Shown in pieces: positions 10,468 through 22,194 of a DNA stretch of 64,000 nt. The number at the start of each line of letters is the position of its first letter. The stretch's first letter is position 1. Origin of the DNA: Liriodendron chinense (taxonomy: Eukaryota; Streptophyta; Magnoliopsida; Magnoliales; Magnoliaceae); the NCBI GenBank assembly GCA_003013855.2, contig ML058408.1:2480001-2544000 (forward strand), written 5' to 3'. The position numbers were made by a program, and so were the translations under genes. The notes beneath the pieces were generated by a model. The model was not told where the DNA came from and ran no database searches. It saw nothing but the letters and a program-made list of their open reading frames with translations.

Positions 10468-11538
10468 GTGAAGATCAACATCCCATTGTTGGATGCCATT
10501 AAACAGATACCGTCATATGCTAAGTTTTTAAAAGACCTTTGCACGGTTAAAAGAAAAATACAGGTGCAAAAGAAGGCATTTTTGACAGAGAATGTGAGTG
10601 CCATTATCAACCACGGGATGCCCAAGAAATACAAAGATCCCGGTTGTCCTACCATATCATGTATGATTGGAGATCACCGGGTGAAACATGCTTTACTTGA
10701 TTTAGGGGCAAGTGTGAATTTAATTCCCTATTCGGTCTATGAACAATTGGGTTTAGGTGAATTGAAACCTACCAAAACCACATTACAACTTGCTGACCGA
10801 TCAATTCGTATTCCGAGAGGGGTAATTGAGGACGTCCTTGTCCAAGTTGATAAAGTTTACTACCCGGTGGACTTTATTGTTTTGGACACGCGACCCACGG
10901 TTAATATTGGCCCTCAAATTCCTGTCATACTTGGCCGCCCATTCCTAGCTACATCAAACGCCATCATAAATTGTAGGAGTGGGGTCATACAAATGTCTTT
11001 TGGCAATATGACGATTGAGTTGAATGCTTTCAATATTGACAACCAACAAGAGGATGAAGATGAGGAGGTCCACCAAATAAACATGATCGATTCTATTGTG
11101 GAGAATGAGTCCCTCTCACCTTTTTACTCCGATCCCTTAGACGAAGAAGTGATTCACTCCACTGATGAGAACGATGATATGATAAAAGATATGGTCACAC
11201 TTTTCGAGTCGGTACCGGCATATGACGTTAGCCAAGAGAAGGATGTGGAAACAACAACTTGTAGTGCTGAGAAATCAATTCATATTTCCATACCTTTGTG
11301 GATCATGCATACCGAACTCCACCAACCCTGGGATGATCCTTACTTGCAATATCATTGCCCAGGAAAATCTGATTGGAGACATATTTTTTCTGACAAATAT
11401 GATGGTGTCTCCCCTGATACATGTGATGTGCACACTAAGGAACCCGCTGAAATCCCTTTTTGGGATTTTAAGTGGCTTATCTCGATCACCCACACACATG
11501 TACATTGCAAAGCAGGATATTGGATGACTTTACTGTGA
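10468..11538 (+). CDS. Element D aspartic protease and C-terminal domain (after the internal stop)
   Basis: Continues the gag frame directly after the TAA at 10465, with no ATG of its own at the junction. The first codon is GTG, so expression would need readthrough or internal initiation. It holds VKINIPLLDAIKQIPSYAKF, then a retropepsin-like protease with active-site motif LLDLGAS (Asp at about residue 78) and VILGRPFLATSNAIINC. After the protease comes an acidic linker, then a C-terminal domain (QPWDDPYLQYHCPGKSDW, THVHCKAGYWM) shared with elements C and G but absent from F. It ends at TGA 11536-11538; C has CGA there and reads on, so this too looks like a C-to-T nonsense change. Confidence 0.85.
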   Translation: MKINIPLLDAIKQIPSYAKFLKDLCTVKRKIQVQKKAFLTENVSAIINHGMPKKYKDPGCPTISCMIGDHRVKHALLDLGASVNLIPYSVYEQLGLGELKPTKTTLQLADRSIRIPRGVIEDVLVQVDKVYYPVDFIVLDTRPTVNIGPQIPVILGRPFLATSNAIINCRSGVIQMSFGNMTIELNAFNIDNQQEDEDEEVHQINMIDSIVENESLSPFYSDPLDEEVIHSTDENDDMIKDMVTLFESVPAYDVSQEKDVETTTCSAEKSIHISIPLWIMHTELHQPWDDPYLQYHCPGKSDWRHIFSDKYDGVSPDTCDVHTKEPAEIPFWDFKWLISITHTHVHCKAGYWMTLL

Positions 11539-12778
11539 AATCTCTTGATCCATCTAATGATTCTGCTTGACTTTATGCTTTTGGATGAGTTGTTGGGATT
11601 AACCTCCTAGTCTGACGGAGGATGATTTGTTAGAATGCTTTCCCATTAGGATTTGCTTTGACAGTTCATTTAGTTGTGAAGTAATCCATATCCAAAAGCT
11701 AATCTTGCCATGAACTGTATGCTTCAGGTGATATCTCTCTTTCTCACTCTCCTTTATTTTATGTCATTGCTCTCATGTCATACATATTGCATATATCATT
11801 GAGGACAATGCAAAGTTTTGGTTGGGGGGTGAGCGATTCCTCTGATGAATCTGCTAGCTTTTGTGACATGTCGAGCAAAGATGTTGTGACATGTCGAGCA
11901 AAGATGTAGAAATTTTTCGATTTTTCTAAAAATTCGAAACTCTGTTGGAAGACTTTGATTCTATACATTCGAGATAGCATGGATATAAGAAGAGGAGAGA
12001 TGAAGCGAGGGATGTTGCAAGCTTTGAATTTCTCTTAATATAATGATTTTATATGTGAATTCACCTATTTTTATGATTGATAGAAAATTTGAACACCTTT
12101 TGCACCTAGTTCACATTACACGATTTTCATGATTTGAAAGGTTTATGTAATTTGTGGATTAGCTAGACTGTGATTTAAAGGTGCTGAGAAACCAAGCCGG
12201 GGTATGTTGTCCATCCTTGTCCATGGGAAAATAACGGAAGATATGGATTTCTAAAAATCCTATCTAATTTAAAAGAAAAAGGAATGAAAGGATGAAATCG
12301 GGAAGGAAAGAAAAATGGTGGAAATTCCGATTAGGGCTACCTACTACCAACCGGGGGATGGTCTACCCATAACCAAAGCCGGAAATGGGACGTAGTGTGA
12401 AAGTCGTCGGAAGGACGGTAAGGCAAATTCCTGTCATAGGCTTGTTGTTGCTCTATACACCTCGAGATCTATAGTTTAGTTGATCTATGAAGAAGATAAT
12501 CCCGGAAACTCATGAGATGAGCCTGCACTATGCACACTAGGTTGAATTTGTTCAAATTCTTCTATTGATCAGTCAATCAGCGGGAATTTCATATAAACAC
12601 TTGTTATGTTCTGAGAGTTTAAGGTTGCAACCTTTATCACCTAATTTCTCTGATTCTTACGCTTATGTGTCTTGGAATATATAGAAGAATAGTTTCCAGA
12701 GGAGAGTTGGGTTTTGGAAAATGAAACTAGTTTCACGCATGTTTTGCTCGGGACTAGCAAAATGCTGGTTGGGGGGTG
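11539..12778 (+). other. Element D 3' noncoding region with internal and terminal polypurine tracts
   Basis: About 1.24 kb without a gene. It includes ATTGAGGACAATGCAAAG, then an internal G-rich tract (GGTTGGGGGGTGAG, 11819-11832). It ends with the polypurine tract next to the 3' LTR (GGTTGGGGGGTG, 12767-12778). Homologous sequence follows the coding region in C, F and G. Confidence 0.8.
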
Positions 12779-14394
12779 TGTTAAGCTCATAATTGTGCAT
12801 ATTCTAACCCCAATTCATCACTTATTATGCATGATATACATGCTTATTGGACCAACTTAATACATGATTTGTGATTGTAGGAAGAAGATGGAGATTTCAC
12901 ATATTGAAGGCTAAGTGGAGCTCTTTATGAGCATTGAGGATCAATAGATGAAGTATTGAAGGAAGAACAAAGAAAAGAAAGCAAGGAGAGAAGAGAAAAG
13001 AAGAAAGAAAGAAAGAAATGGAGAAGGAAGAAGGCAGGACCGGTCGGCTGACCGGTCAGCCAAGCAAGACCGACCGGTCATGACCGGTCGGCCACCCCAC
13101 TCATGTGTTGGATTGAACAGAGACTAAGCCCGACCGGTCATGACCGGTCGAGCACAGCTGCTGACTGAAGGACTGCCCAGGCCGACCGGTCATGACCGGT
13201 CGGCCATTGCTGCTGGACAAAGGGAAAGTCACTCCGACCGGTCGTCCGACCGGTCGGCTGTGCAAAACTAGAAACTTCTATTTCGGGACTCCGATTTCTT
13301 CTGCGCAAGTGCGTAGTTTTACGCAAAATCTGGAATCTTCTTGCGTATTGGACTCTTCCAAGCTATAAAAGGACCTCTTTTCTTCATACCAAGGGGGCTA
13401 CAACGTGGAGATTGCTGAGGAGAAGGATTCTACTTCAGATCTTTAGTTTTCTTTCCGTTTTTTGTAGTTTTTCATGTTTTTAGAGGCTTTTAGTTCAAGG
13501 ATGTTAGAGATGAACTAAACCCTCTTAGCTAGGGCTAAGAGGGGAAGCTCTTGATTCGTTTTTGATGGATTAATGCAACCTAGGTTTCCTTTTGTGTTTT
13601 AATTGATGAATTTTAGTTCAATTTGAGTTTGATTCAAGTACTATGTTGGTTTCTACTTTGATCTCTTGATGACTCCGGGCTCATGTGATTCTTAGTGATT
13701 CTAAGCATAGTATCTTAGCTTTTGAGCATTGTCATGCATGTGTAATGCATTGATCTACCATCGACTCCGGGCATGGTAGACGCTTTGATTGCCTTGTATG
13801 CAATGGCCTGATTTTCATGTGGGAACTCATGCAACTGAAATTCTTATCTTTTATGTATGATCTATAATATGTGTTTAGTGATTGATTTTTATTTAAATAG
13901 AGTTCAAATCATGAGTTGTAATCAGGTCTAGTGACAGGACTTGGTGAAGGCTATGGTTATGAATCTCAACTAGATTGGAAAGAGGCTTGGCCTATACAAT
14001 TGAGTGTGCCCAAGGTCTGAGCATGGTTGTGGGAATCAAATCAGTTAATAAGCACCTATTTCAGACAACTGTGTTTAATTGCTCTATATTCCGATCGGAT
14101 AGAGATGGAAATCTGATTCTGATTGAGTTATATGAGACCTAGTTGTGTTAATGCATTGAAATGTATCAAGAGTGGATCCTTGGCGCTCTAGTGACTTTTT
14201 AGATTGAATTTACCTTAACCATTCACTGTTTAAACTCAAATCACTGTTTGTTTAGTTTTAGTTCTTAATAGAGTCTTAATTACTAGTTGTTTTAGTTAAA
14301 TTCTGAAGATACTCATACATAAATCTCTGTGGGAACGATACTTGGTCTTTCCGAATTATTACTACTTCGCAACCTTACACTTGGGGAGCGAACA
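12779..14394 (+). repeat. Element D 3' LTR
   Basis: Same length and ends as the 5' LTR, with about four differences. The palindrome array is at 13038-13259, TATA at 13364-13370 and the leader hairpin at 13521-13542. Confidence 0.95.
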
Positions 14395-14399
14395 GTACG

Positions 14400-15270
14400 T
14401 AGGAGCTTGAAAAAAGGAAGGCACTTGTCAGCTAACTGTTGAACCTCTTTAAGAGTAGATGGAGATTGCATTTCAACCAAGGCCCTAATCTTCTCGGAGT
14501 TTGCTTTAATCCCTGGCTGACCAACCATAAACCCGAGGAATTTTTTAGCAGAAACCCCAAAAGCGCATTTTTCTGGATTTAACTTCATCTGATATTTTCT
14601 CATCAGATCGAAAGCTTCTTAAAGATCTGCGAGGTGATCATTGGCCACGACGCTTTTTACGCGCATTTCATCAACGTAAACTTCCATGTTTCTACCGATT
14701 TGCGCCGTAAACATTTTATTGACTAGGCGCTGGTAGGTGGCTCCTGCATTCTTTAGATTGAAAGGCATCGCCTTATAACAATATTGACCACGATCAGTAA
14801 TAAAGGTAGTATTTTGACGATCAAGTGGATGCATCATGATCTGGTTATAACTAGAATAAGCATCCATAAAGCTAAGCAAGGCGTGTCCTGCAGTTGAATC
14901 GACCAGTTGGTCGATGCGGGGAGTAGGGAAACTATCCTTCAGACATGCCTTGTTCAAGTTAGAGTAATCCACACACATCCTACACTTGCCATTTGCTTTA
15001 TGTACGAGAATGACGTTCGCAACCCACTCTGAGTAGTCGACCTCGTCGATAAAATTGACTGCCAATAATTTTTCGACCTCGGCTTTAATCACCATCTGCC
15101 TTTTAGCTGTGAACTCTCGTCGATGCTGATGGATGGGCTTAAACTTCGGGTCTATATTCAGGCGATGAACTGCAACGTTGGGGTCAATGCCTGGCATATC
15201 TTTATGAGACCAGGCAAATACGTCTTGGTATTCGACCAAGAAGTTGGTCAGATGAATTTAGAAAGCGGAA
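14400..15270 (-). pseudogene. Element B reverse transcriptase (broken)
   Basis: Minus-strand RT of the Tat-type element. At 14619-15239 it reads MVEYQDVFAWSHKDMPGID, then CRMCVDYSNLNKACLKDSFP, SFMDAYSSYNQI and TFITDRGQYCYKAMPF. The active-site box appears as VYVDE, where a working RT would have YVDD, so the second catalytic Asp is lost. A stop follows. The frame then resumes at 14313-14603 with LNPEKCAFGVSAKKFLGFMV and a small internal deletion before CLPFFKLLR. Element D inserted right after this point. Confidence 0.85.
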
Positions 15271-15930
15271 TTCAGAGATGATCTGATATAGACCTTTTTA
15301 GAAGGATCGTCGTTAGATAACTGAATTTCGATCGTTTCTTCTCCGGGTGCTCCCGCTTGGTATGTATTTTCCCTTGGGTCTAAATTTATTGTTGTAGGAG
15401 AATTTACTGTATCTCTCGAAATCATCATTATGGGAGCTGCCTGGATACCTTTTCGATCTTGTACTGCGATTTCATAACACGCTTGAGCCTCCTTTTGATT
15501 TCCTCGAACCACTCCCACTCCGCTTGGAGTGGGGAACTTGATGCACAAGAGGGTGCAGAGCCACTCTTATCTTGGTGAGAGAGGGTCGGCCCAAAATAGC
15601 ATTGTATGCCGATTTTCGATCGACCACGAGAAAATTAATGAAAACAGTGACCTTGGTTAGAGACTCTCTAAATGTGATGGGAAGACTGATACTTCCCTCT
15701 AGTGTTACTACTTCACCCCCAAAATCGACAAGGGGGGTGGACACGGGTTTGTGCAAGTTTCTGGAGAGAGCTATCTTGTTGAAAGCTTCAAGATAAAGGA
15801 TATCTGCAGAACTGCCTGTATCCAGCATAATGCGATGAGTTAAATAATTTTAAACCTTTAACGCCACGATGAGGGAATCCTCATGAGGGAAATGAAGTCC
15901 TTCAGCATCTACTTGAGAAAAATAAATTTG
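15271..15930 (-). pseudogene. Element B aspartic protease (broken)
   Basis: The minus strand at 15472-15828 encodes a retropepsin with the classical active site MLDTGSSADILY, then AILGRPSLTKIRVALHPL. The frame shifts near 15540 and the linker to RT (15258-15548) is read in another frame. It lies between gag (right) and RT (left), as expected for a gypsy element. Confidence 0.85.
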
Positions 15931-17661
15931 CTAATGGCTTAAGTTTGTTGGGCTGGATGACTTCTCCACCCAATAAACGTGTTGAGGCTTCTGACTTGCC
16001 TTCCAAGTATATGCTTTCCTTGAGGCTCGTGAGTCTCCTCCACAAGCCGGACCACATGTAATAGTTCGAATTTCGCCTGCTGGTTCAGCATCCTCCTATG
16101 AAAGACGACGTTGTGGCGACTTCTTTCTCTGGTTTTGATGGTCATGATGTACTGTTGTATCAAATTTTTTAGGCGAATGATCTTGTCGTGCGACAAAATC
16201 TCAAAGATGTCCCTTTCGAATGAGGGCTTCATTTGGTCTTTGAGAGATATACAATCTTGGGTGTTATGCCCGTGATCTTTGTGGAAGTAGCAGAACTTCC
16301 TTTTATCTCTTTTTTTCAGGATCCGACTTGATCCTTAGGGGCCATTTAACATACGACTTATGTTTAATTTTCATCAATACATTTTCGGGAGATCGATTGA
16401 GAGGTGTATAATTGTGATATTTCCCAAGATAAGACTTCCTTGGAGAATGATCACGTCGATTACGTCGGTATTTCTTATCTACTAGAGAAACATCTTTAAC
16501 TTTTCACTTTTTTCCTTGGACACCATGGCAAGCTAGGGCCACTTCTTCAGCATTGATGTATTTTTTAGCTTTGGCTTGGAATTCGATCATCATTAAGAGG
16601 GTTTTTATCCAAGGCGAATTGAAATCTTTCGCTCGTAATGCTCGATATAAGGGCAGTGAGCCCCTTATCTTTAGTATAACCTTCGGTTTGGACTGCCTCC
16701 ACCATGAATCGAACAGTGAATTCTTTGATCGTCTCTCCATGCTGCTGCTTCAAATCTGATGGGTGAGATGTAGGTTTTTTGAGACGGATGCTTCCCATAA
16801 ACTAAGAAAGAAAGAGATTTGATAGCTAAGAGAAGGACTCGACGAATCGGGGCTTTAAACCACGAAACCAAGTACGTGCTGCGTCTTTTAGGGTTAAAGA
16901 GAAGGCTCTGCACATAATTTCGGAGCTATACGCTTCTAGCTCCATAAGAGATCTATACATCTCCAGATGCTCAAGGGGATCGCCGATACCAGTATATGGG
17001 ACAATACTGGGTGTCTGATATGTTTTAGGCAGAGGAGCCTCCATCACTTCGCGAGTAAAAGGAGGTTCTGACCGTCGGATTGTCGCCAGAGTGGATGGTG
17101 GAAGATTAGACTGATATCGTTGTTCGATATAATGGAAGCAATCTGCAAGTTTCTTGAGATCCCCTTCCCAAGGAAGAGTATAATTGGATGTTTCGTCATC
17201 GAGTTGTTTTTCAGGCTGTCATTATCGGGAAGCACTAGAGCGGATGGATTGTGGGCGCTGATTAAAAACTTGATTGCCATGAGGAATATGGTTTGAATGA
17301 GGGTAGACCTGAGCTTGTGGTTAATCTAGAGAGTGTCTAGAAGCTGCAGGTGCAAGTTGTAGTGGCGGTCCTTTTGGAGGTTGATGCGATTCTGCTGCGA
17401 TTTGGGGAAATGCTGATCAAATAGATTGTATAGGGTTTGAAGTCCAGCTTTAAGGGTGAGGAGTGTATCCCCGACAAAGCGCATTACCCCATTGTAGCCA
17501 CAGAAAATTTCTTGAAATGGGTTTTGCACGGGTTGGCTAGACTCCGCCGGAGGAATCCTTGTAGAAGCAGCCTAAGGGAGGTTGGGAGTTGGCTTAGGGA
17601 TGTCTGGCGGAGGTAATGTCTGCCTCGAAGTAGAGGGATGAGTCATCTTTTTAGGAGGCAT
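15931..17661 (-). pseudogene. Element B gag (broken)
   Basis: Minus-strand gag starting at the ATG at 17661 (MPPKK), the same start as in B2 at 57030. Recognisable pieces: NPFQEIFCGYNGVMRFVGDTL (17326-17529), the core segment DPLEHLEMYRSLMELEAYSSE to AARTWFRGL (16826-17047), and GETIKEFTVRFMVEAVQTEG (about 16600-16740). Frameshifts and stops separate them. No clear zinc knuckle could be read. Confidence 0.8.
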
Positions 17662-17704
17662 AGTGGGAGGTTACAATCGGTGATGAGAATGAATTAAATA
17701 CTCA

Positions 17705-17722
17705 TTCCCACAGACGGCGCCA
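17705..17722 (-). other. Primer-binding site of element B
   Basis: Reads TGGCGCCGTCTGTGGGAA on the minus strand, three bases from the LTR. This differs from the tRNA-Asp site of the Athila-type elements here. I do not assign the tRNA with confidence. Confidence 0.75.
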
Positions 17723-17725
17723 ATC

Positions 17726-18590
17726 TGTTAATTTCAGATTTTAGTAACAGGTCCCTACCAAGTATACGCCCTTCTCAAGGTGAGTTCCCCTCCAAACCTG
17801 AAAGCCAAAGAAGAAGACTAAGGATGGCGGGCGCTTGACCGTTGGCCCTCCGAAGCTTAAGTTAGAGGTGACTTGATAGTAAGATGAAGTGTGAAGCGTA
17901 TGCGTAGAGATTGTGTACCTTTATCATCTGTGGGGCCATCTACTTATACAAATCCGGGTGATCCAGTCTGTTATGCAAGTCATTAAGATCACTACTGGTT
18001 TTTGGGGATAATGTGCTTATCCTGTTAATCCTTGATAAAGGGATGGCCTAACCATTCTAGACGTCTAGCTGATTACGTCTCTTGATGGAGATCCCCCATG
18101 GTTCGGAGCTATGAATAGAAACAAACCAAAACCGGCCTATATAGGCTGCTAGTACTATAAGACGACGAAGAATATCCCCAACAAACAAACAACCAATGGG
18201 TAGGAGCTGCCTGGGCTCGAAGATGGCCTCGTTTAACGACCACGAGCCGAGCTGCTCGTATTTGGACATGACCTCGTTTAATGACTACGAGCCGAGCTGT
18301 TCGCATTCGGAAATGGCCTTGTTTAATGACCACGAGTCGAGCTGCTCGCATTCAAAGATGGCCTCATTTAACGACCATGAGCTGAGCTGCTTGCATTCGG
18401 AGATGGCCTCGTTTAACGACCACAAGTAGATCTGCTCGCATATTATAGGTGGTCGGAGGTTTGAGGTGATATACGGGATATGAGCGGGGAGGCTCGCTAA
18501 ACAGATGTTCTGGTTGTGACTTTTATAGAGAGGCGCTCGTTGATCGTATATTGCTTATACTTCTTCGATGACCAACTTTATTCTACAACA
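17726..18590 (-). repeat. Element B 5' LTR
   Basis: An 865-bp LTR beginning TGTTGTAGAATAAAG and ending AAATTAACA on the minus strand. It is homologous to the B2 LTR (46192-47318 plus 56929-56965) at both ends, but its U3 holds an unrelated minisatellite (18206-18430). Confidence 0.85.
18206..18430 (-). repeat. 45-bp minisatellite, 5 copies, in element B U3
   Basis: Five head-to-tail copies of a 45-bp monomer (each containing a variant of GGCCTCGTTTAACGACCACG) with scattered substitutions. Because 45 is a multiple of three, it leaves spurious open frames. Confidence 0.9.
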
Positions 18591-20053
18591 ACAATGATGA
18601 CACACCATGCCTCCCCCACGTCTTCCCCATTCCCTTCTTCAATTGCAAAAAAAAAAAAAAAAAAAATAGTAATAAATAATAATATTAATGATAATATAGT
18701 ATATAGAGGTAAAAGGAGGAAACATCCACCCTCACCCCCCTTCTTCCTTCTCCTTTCATCCATTCACATCAAGAGTGAGAGAGAGAGAGAGAGAGTAGGG
18801 TTGTGATTTTTGGTGGGCCATTGTTGGCCTCTCCTTTCATCTCAACCATCAATCAAGACTATCAAGTGAGTCTACACCCCTCCTTCCTTCCTTCTCTTCC
18901 TCCTCTTTTATTTCTTTATTTTTATGGGTGTGAGTGGAGCCCACTAACATGGTTCCCCTGTGTGCATGTGTGGCTGGCCATAGAGGCCAACTATGTGGCC
19001 CTTAATGCTGGCCCACCTTGATGTAATTATTAATCTCATATGTCAACATAATCCCATTTTTCAATCTGGACAGATACTGCTAAAATTTATAGAAAATCAA
19101 CCGTATTTTTATTTAACCTAAAAATTTATGTAGGTAGGACCAAATTTCGTAGCGATCCGACGGTCCGATCGTGCATTATATTAAATTTACTAGGCGGCTG
19201 TCTAGCAGCATACAGATGGTCACGATTTTCTTAAAATGGACCAATTTTTGGTCCATTTAATGAGCCCACTAGAAATATTTGATCCATTGGGATCGTAGAT
19301 CATCGAAATATCTTTCCAATGGCATATATCATGCCTCAATCGGAGTTCGGACGACCAAGATCTTGGCCATGCACAAAAATGTGTCTGGAGGCTTGTTGTG
19401 ACCATATGTTATGTGGGCCATATCCGTGATATCATAATTTTTATGTATTAACATGGTTAATTGATGGATGAACGGTCTTTATAGTTAGTTCTTCGAAAAT
19501 AAAATTTAGCAACTTTTGGACCGTTGGATTCTCCTATAAGGGTATACTTTGAACTATTCTATATGTATCAGATGTATCCAAATCTTTGTACAGCTGAAAA
19601 CCTATAAGTCAACTAAATTTTATGTTCTACAACTATCCGTTGGATTAGATTTACTAACAGAGAATATAATCATAGAGATTTGATCAACCCAGCCCATGTG
19701 CCCTTGATGGGTGTGTTGTGTATGTTATCCATGCCATTTATCCTCTTATTGTGGGTCCCAGTCACATGGGACTGGGACCCACTCGTGATGTATGTGTTTT
19801 ATCACATTAACATCCATGTGCTAAATGTACGTATTTTATCCACATTTCTAGCACGTGGGCCCCACTTGCGTTGTAACATTTTCTTTGAAATTTTTGTTTG
19901 CTGGAAAATTTTCTTAGTACCAAAACTGTGTTGTAAGTAGGACACATTAAGACCTAATGGTGGGCCCCACAACCTGTATATAAGAGTCCTACCATGGGGG
20001 ATGTCCTTTCCACATATCAATGTGTTGGAATATCCTACAACTTCGTTGTAATT
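18591..20053. other. Element X, left visible part (chromovirus-like LTR sequence)
   Basis: Noncoding DNA between element B and element C, continued at 27821. It holds a poly-A run (about 18649-18667), an AT-rich stretch and a GA-rich tract (about 18775-18796). No gene is recognisable. It is assigned to X because C's target-site duplication joins it to 27821-30251, whose end resembles a chromovirus LTR terminus. Confidence 0.45.
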
Positions 20054-20312
20054 TGTTGAGCTCATAATTGTGCATATTCTAACCCCAATTCATCACTCAT
20101 TATGCATGATATACATGTTTAAAGGACCAACTTAATACATGATTTGTGATTATAGGAACAAAATGGAGAGTTCACCATTTGAAAGCTAAGTGGAGCTCTT
20201 TATGAGCATTGAGGATCAATAGATGAAGTAATGAAGGAAGATCAAAGAAAGACAAGCAAGGAGAGAAGAGAAAAGAAGAAAGAAAGAAAGAATGAATGAA
20301 GAAAGAGAGCCA

Positions 20313-20473
20313 GACCGGTCGGCTGACCGGTCGGCCAAGCCAGCCCGACCGGTCATGACCGGTCGGGCATAGTTACTGGAGTCATCAGGAACGCAGCCGA
20401 CCGGTCATGACCGGTCGGCCATTGTTGCTGGACAAAGGATCAGGCCACTCCGATCGGTCATGACCGGTCGGCT
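20313..20473 (+). promoter_or_regulatory. U3 palindrome array, 4 units (element C 5' LTR)
   Basis: Four paired GACCGGTC octamers. The first has a longer centre and the last has one mutated arm (GATCGGTC). TATA lies about 105 bp downstream. Confidence 0.85.
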
Positions 20474-20694
20474 AGCGTAACCAGCCACTTTTTATTTCAG
20501 AAACTCCGGATTTCACTACGCAATTGCGTAAGTTTACGCAATTTCTGGAGTTCTCTTGCGTATTGGACTCCTCCAAGCTATAAAAGGACCTCTTCTCTTC
20601 ATACCGGAGGAGGCTACGACGTGGGGATTGCTGAGGAGACGGATTCTGCTTCGGATCTTTAGTTTTCTTCCTGTTTTAGTAGTTTGAACTAAAA

Positions 20695-20716
20695 CCTCTT
20701 AGCTAGGGCTAAGAGG
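20695..20716 (+). other. Conserved LTR leader hairpin (element C)
   Basis: CCTCTTAGC / GCTAAGAGG stem with loop TAGG, identical to element D. Confidence 0.65.
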
Positions 20717-21574
20717 GGAAGCTTTTGATTCGTTTTTGATGGATTAACACAACCTAGGTTTCCTTTTATGTTTTAATTGATGAATTTTAGTTCAATTTGA
20801 GTTTGATTCAAGTACTACGTTGGTTTCTACTTTGATCTCTTGATGACTCCGGGCTCATGTGATTCTTAGTGATCCTAACTTAGTATCTTAGCTTTTGAGT
20901 ATTGTTTATGCTTGTGTAATGCATTGATCTACCATCGACTCCGGGCATGGTAGACGCTTTGATTGCCTTGTATGCAATGGCCTGATTTTCATGTGGGAAC
21001 TCATGCAACTGAAATTCTTATCTTTTGTGTATAATCTGGAATAGTTGTTTAGTGATTGATTTTGATTTAATTAGAGTTCAAATCATGAGTTGTAATCAGA
21101 TCTAGTGACAGGACTTGGTGAAGGCTATGGTTATGAATCTCAACTAGATTGGAAAGAGGCTTGGCCTATACAATTGAGTGTGCCCAAGGCCTGAGCTTGG
21201 AAGTGGGAATCAAATCAGTTAATAAGCACTTGTTTCAGATAACTGTGATTAACTGCTCTATATTCCGATCGGATAGAGATGGGAATCTGATTCTGATTGA
21301 GTTATATGAGACCTAGTTGTGTTGATGCATTGAAACGTATCAAGAGTGGATCCTTGGCGCTCTAGTGACTTCTTAGATTGAATTTACCTTAACCATTCAC
21401 TGTTTAAACTCAAATCACTGTTTGTTTAGTTTTAGTTCTTAATATAGTCTTAATTACTAGTTGTTTTAGTTAAATTCTGAAGATACTCATACATAAATCT
21501 CTGTGGGAACGATACTCGGTCTTTCCGAATTATTACTACTTCGCAACCCTACACTTGGGGAGTCAACAAGTTTT

Positions 21575-21591
21575 TGGCGCCGCTGCCGGGG
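21575..21591 (+). other. Primer-binding site, tRNA-Asp type (element C)
   Basis: TGGCGCCGCTGCCGGGG, one base from the D sequence. Confidence 0.85.
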
Positions 21592-22194
21592 ATTTCTATG
21601 CGGTATTTTTAGAATTTTCTGAAATAACTTTTAGTTGAGATTGTGTTAAGATAGATTTAGGATTTGTTTTGCTTTCTAGAGTAGATTTTCTTCTAATTAC
21701 TAACCTAGTTTGTTTTGATTTTTGCAGGATTCTAACATAGGTCTAATCCAGGGATTTTTAGGAAGTTGAAGAAGAAGAAGGCATCTTAAGTCACAAATCA
21801 GGTTTTATCGTTCTAACCTTACTCTTCTTCTTCTCCTACTCATTCCTCTCATATTCATCTATTGTAGAGTGGGTGGAGACTCCTTTTGGATCTCTGAAAG
21901 GTAGGCCTTGTGCCACCTGGATTCCTATTGGTCGGCTCTGCCGCCTTGGATCACCTTGTGCTCATAGATTTCTCTTCTCAACCTATTCCTCTTTCTTCTT
22001 TTTCTGTACTTTCTCTCAAAAGACTCAAAGAGTGGATGGGGAGTTCTTTGAACCCCTATTGACCAGGAGAAATCGGTCTCTATCCTTGCTTCTGGCTTAG
22101 CCATTGCAAGACACCCTGTGCTTAAGTTTTAGAGAGGAGTAAAGGAAGGAAGGAAGAATTCTTTTTCCTTTTCACTCATTCTTTTTGGTTTTGC

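Larger units (their letters stand above)
6521..14394 (+). mobile_element. Element D: young non-autonomous Athila-type gag-protease retrotransposon
   Basis: A complete 7874-bp insertion in the pol region of element B. It has two 1616-bp LTRs (6521-8136 and 12779-14394), a tRNA-Asp-type PBS, a gag-protease region, a polypurine tract and a perfect target-site duplication GTACG (6516-6520 and 14395-14399). I could find only about four differences between the LTRs (near 6795, 6914, 7097 and 8085), so it inserted recently. It encodes no RT, RNase H or integrase, so it must have been copied by proteins supplied in trans. Element F, which shares its PBS and gag type, is the obvious candidate partner. 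Two stops split the coding region. Confidence 0.95.
1..18590 (-). mobile_element. Element B: decayed Tat-type Ty3/gypsy retrotransposon, nested host
   Basis: A minus-strand LTR retrotransposon runs from its 5' LTR (17726-18590) leftwards through PBS, gag, protease, RT, RNase H and integrase, and leaves the window at base 1. Three later insertions split it: a solo LTR at 89-1429, a 2.76-kb LTR at 2524-5278 and element D at 6521-14394. Removing these and their target-site duplications restores the domain order expected of gypsy elements. Many stops and frameshifts break the coding sequence, so it is not functional. The Tat assignment rests on the PBS (TGGCGCCGTCTGTGGGAA), the separate RNase H style (LYVDGSS, NNEAKYEAL) and the integrase (FGTEAVVPVEV). 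The 3' LTR lies outside the window. Confidence 0.85.
20054..21568 (+). repeat. Element C 5' LTR
   Basis: 1515 bp, TGTTGAGCTC to GGAGTCAACA. Palindrome array 20313-20473, TATA 20579-20585, leader hairpin 20695-20716. Relative to the 3' LTR it lacks one 71-bp palindrome unit and a 41-bp piece near 20688. Confidence 0.95.

Noticed and set aside
18196..18429. Repetitive ORF in element B U3 (similar ones at 46417-46918)
   Set aside because: Produced by minisatellites whose period keeps a frame open; not a protein gene.
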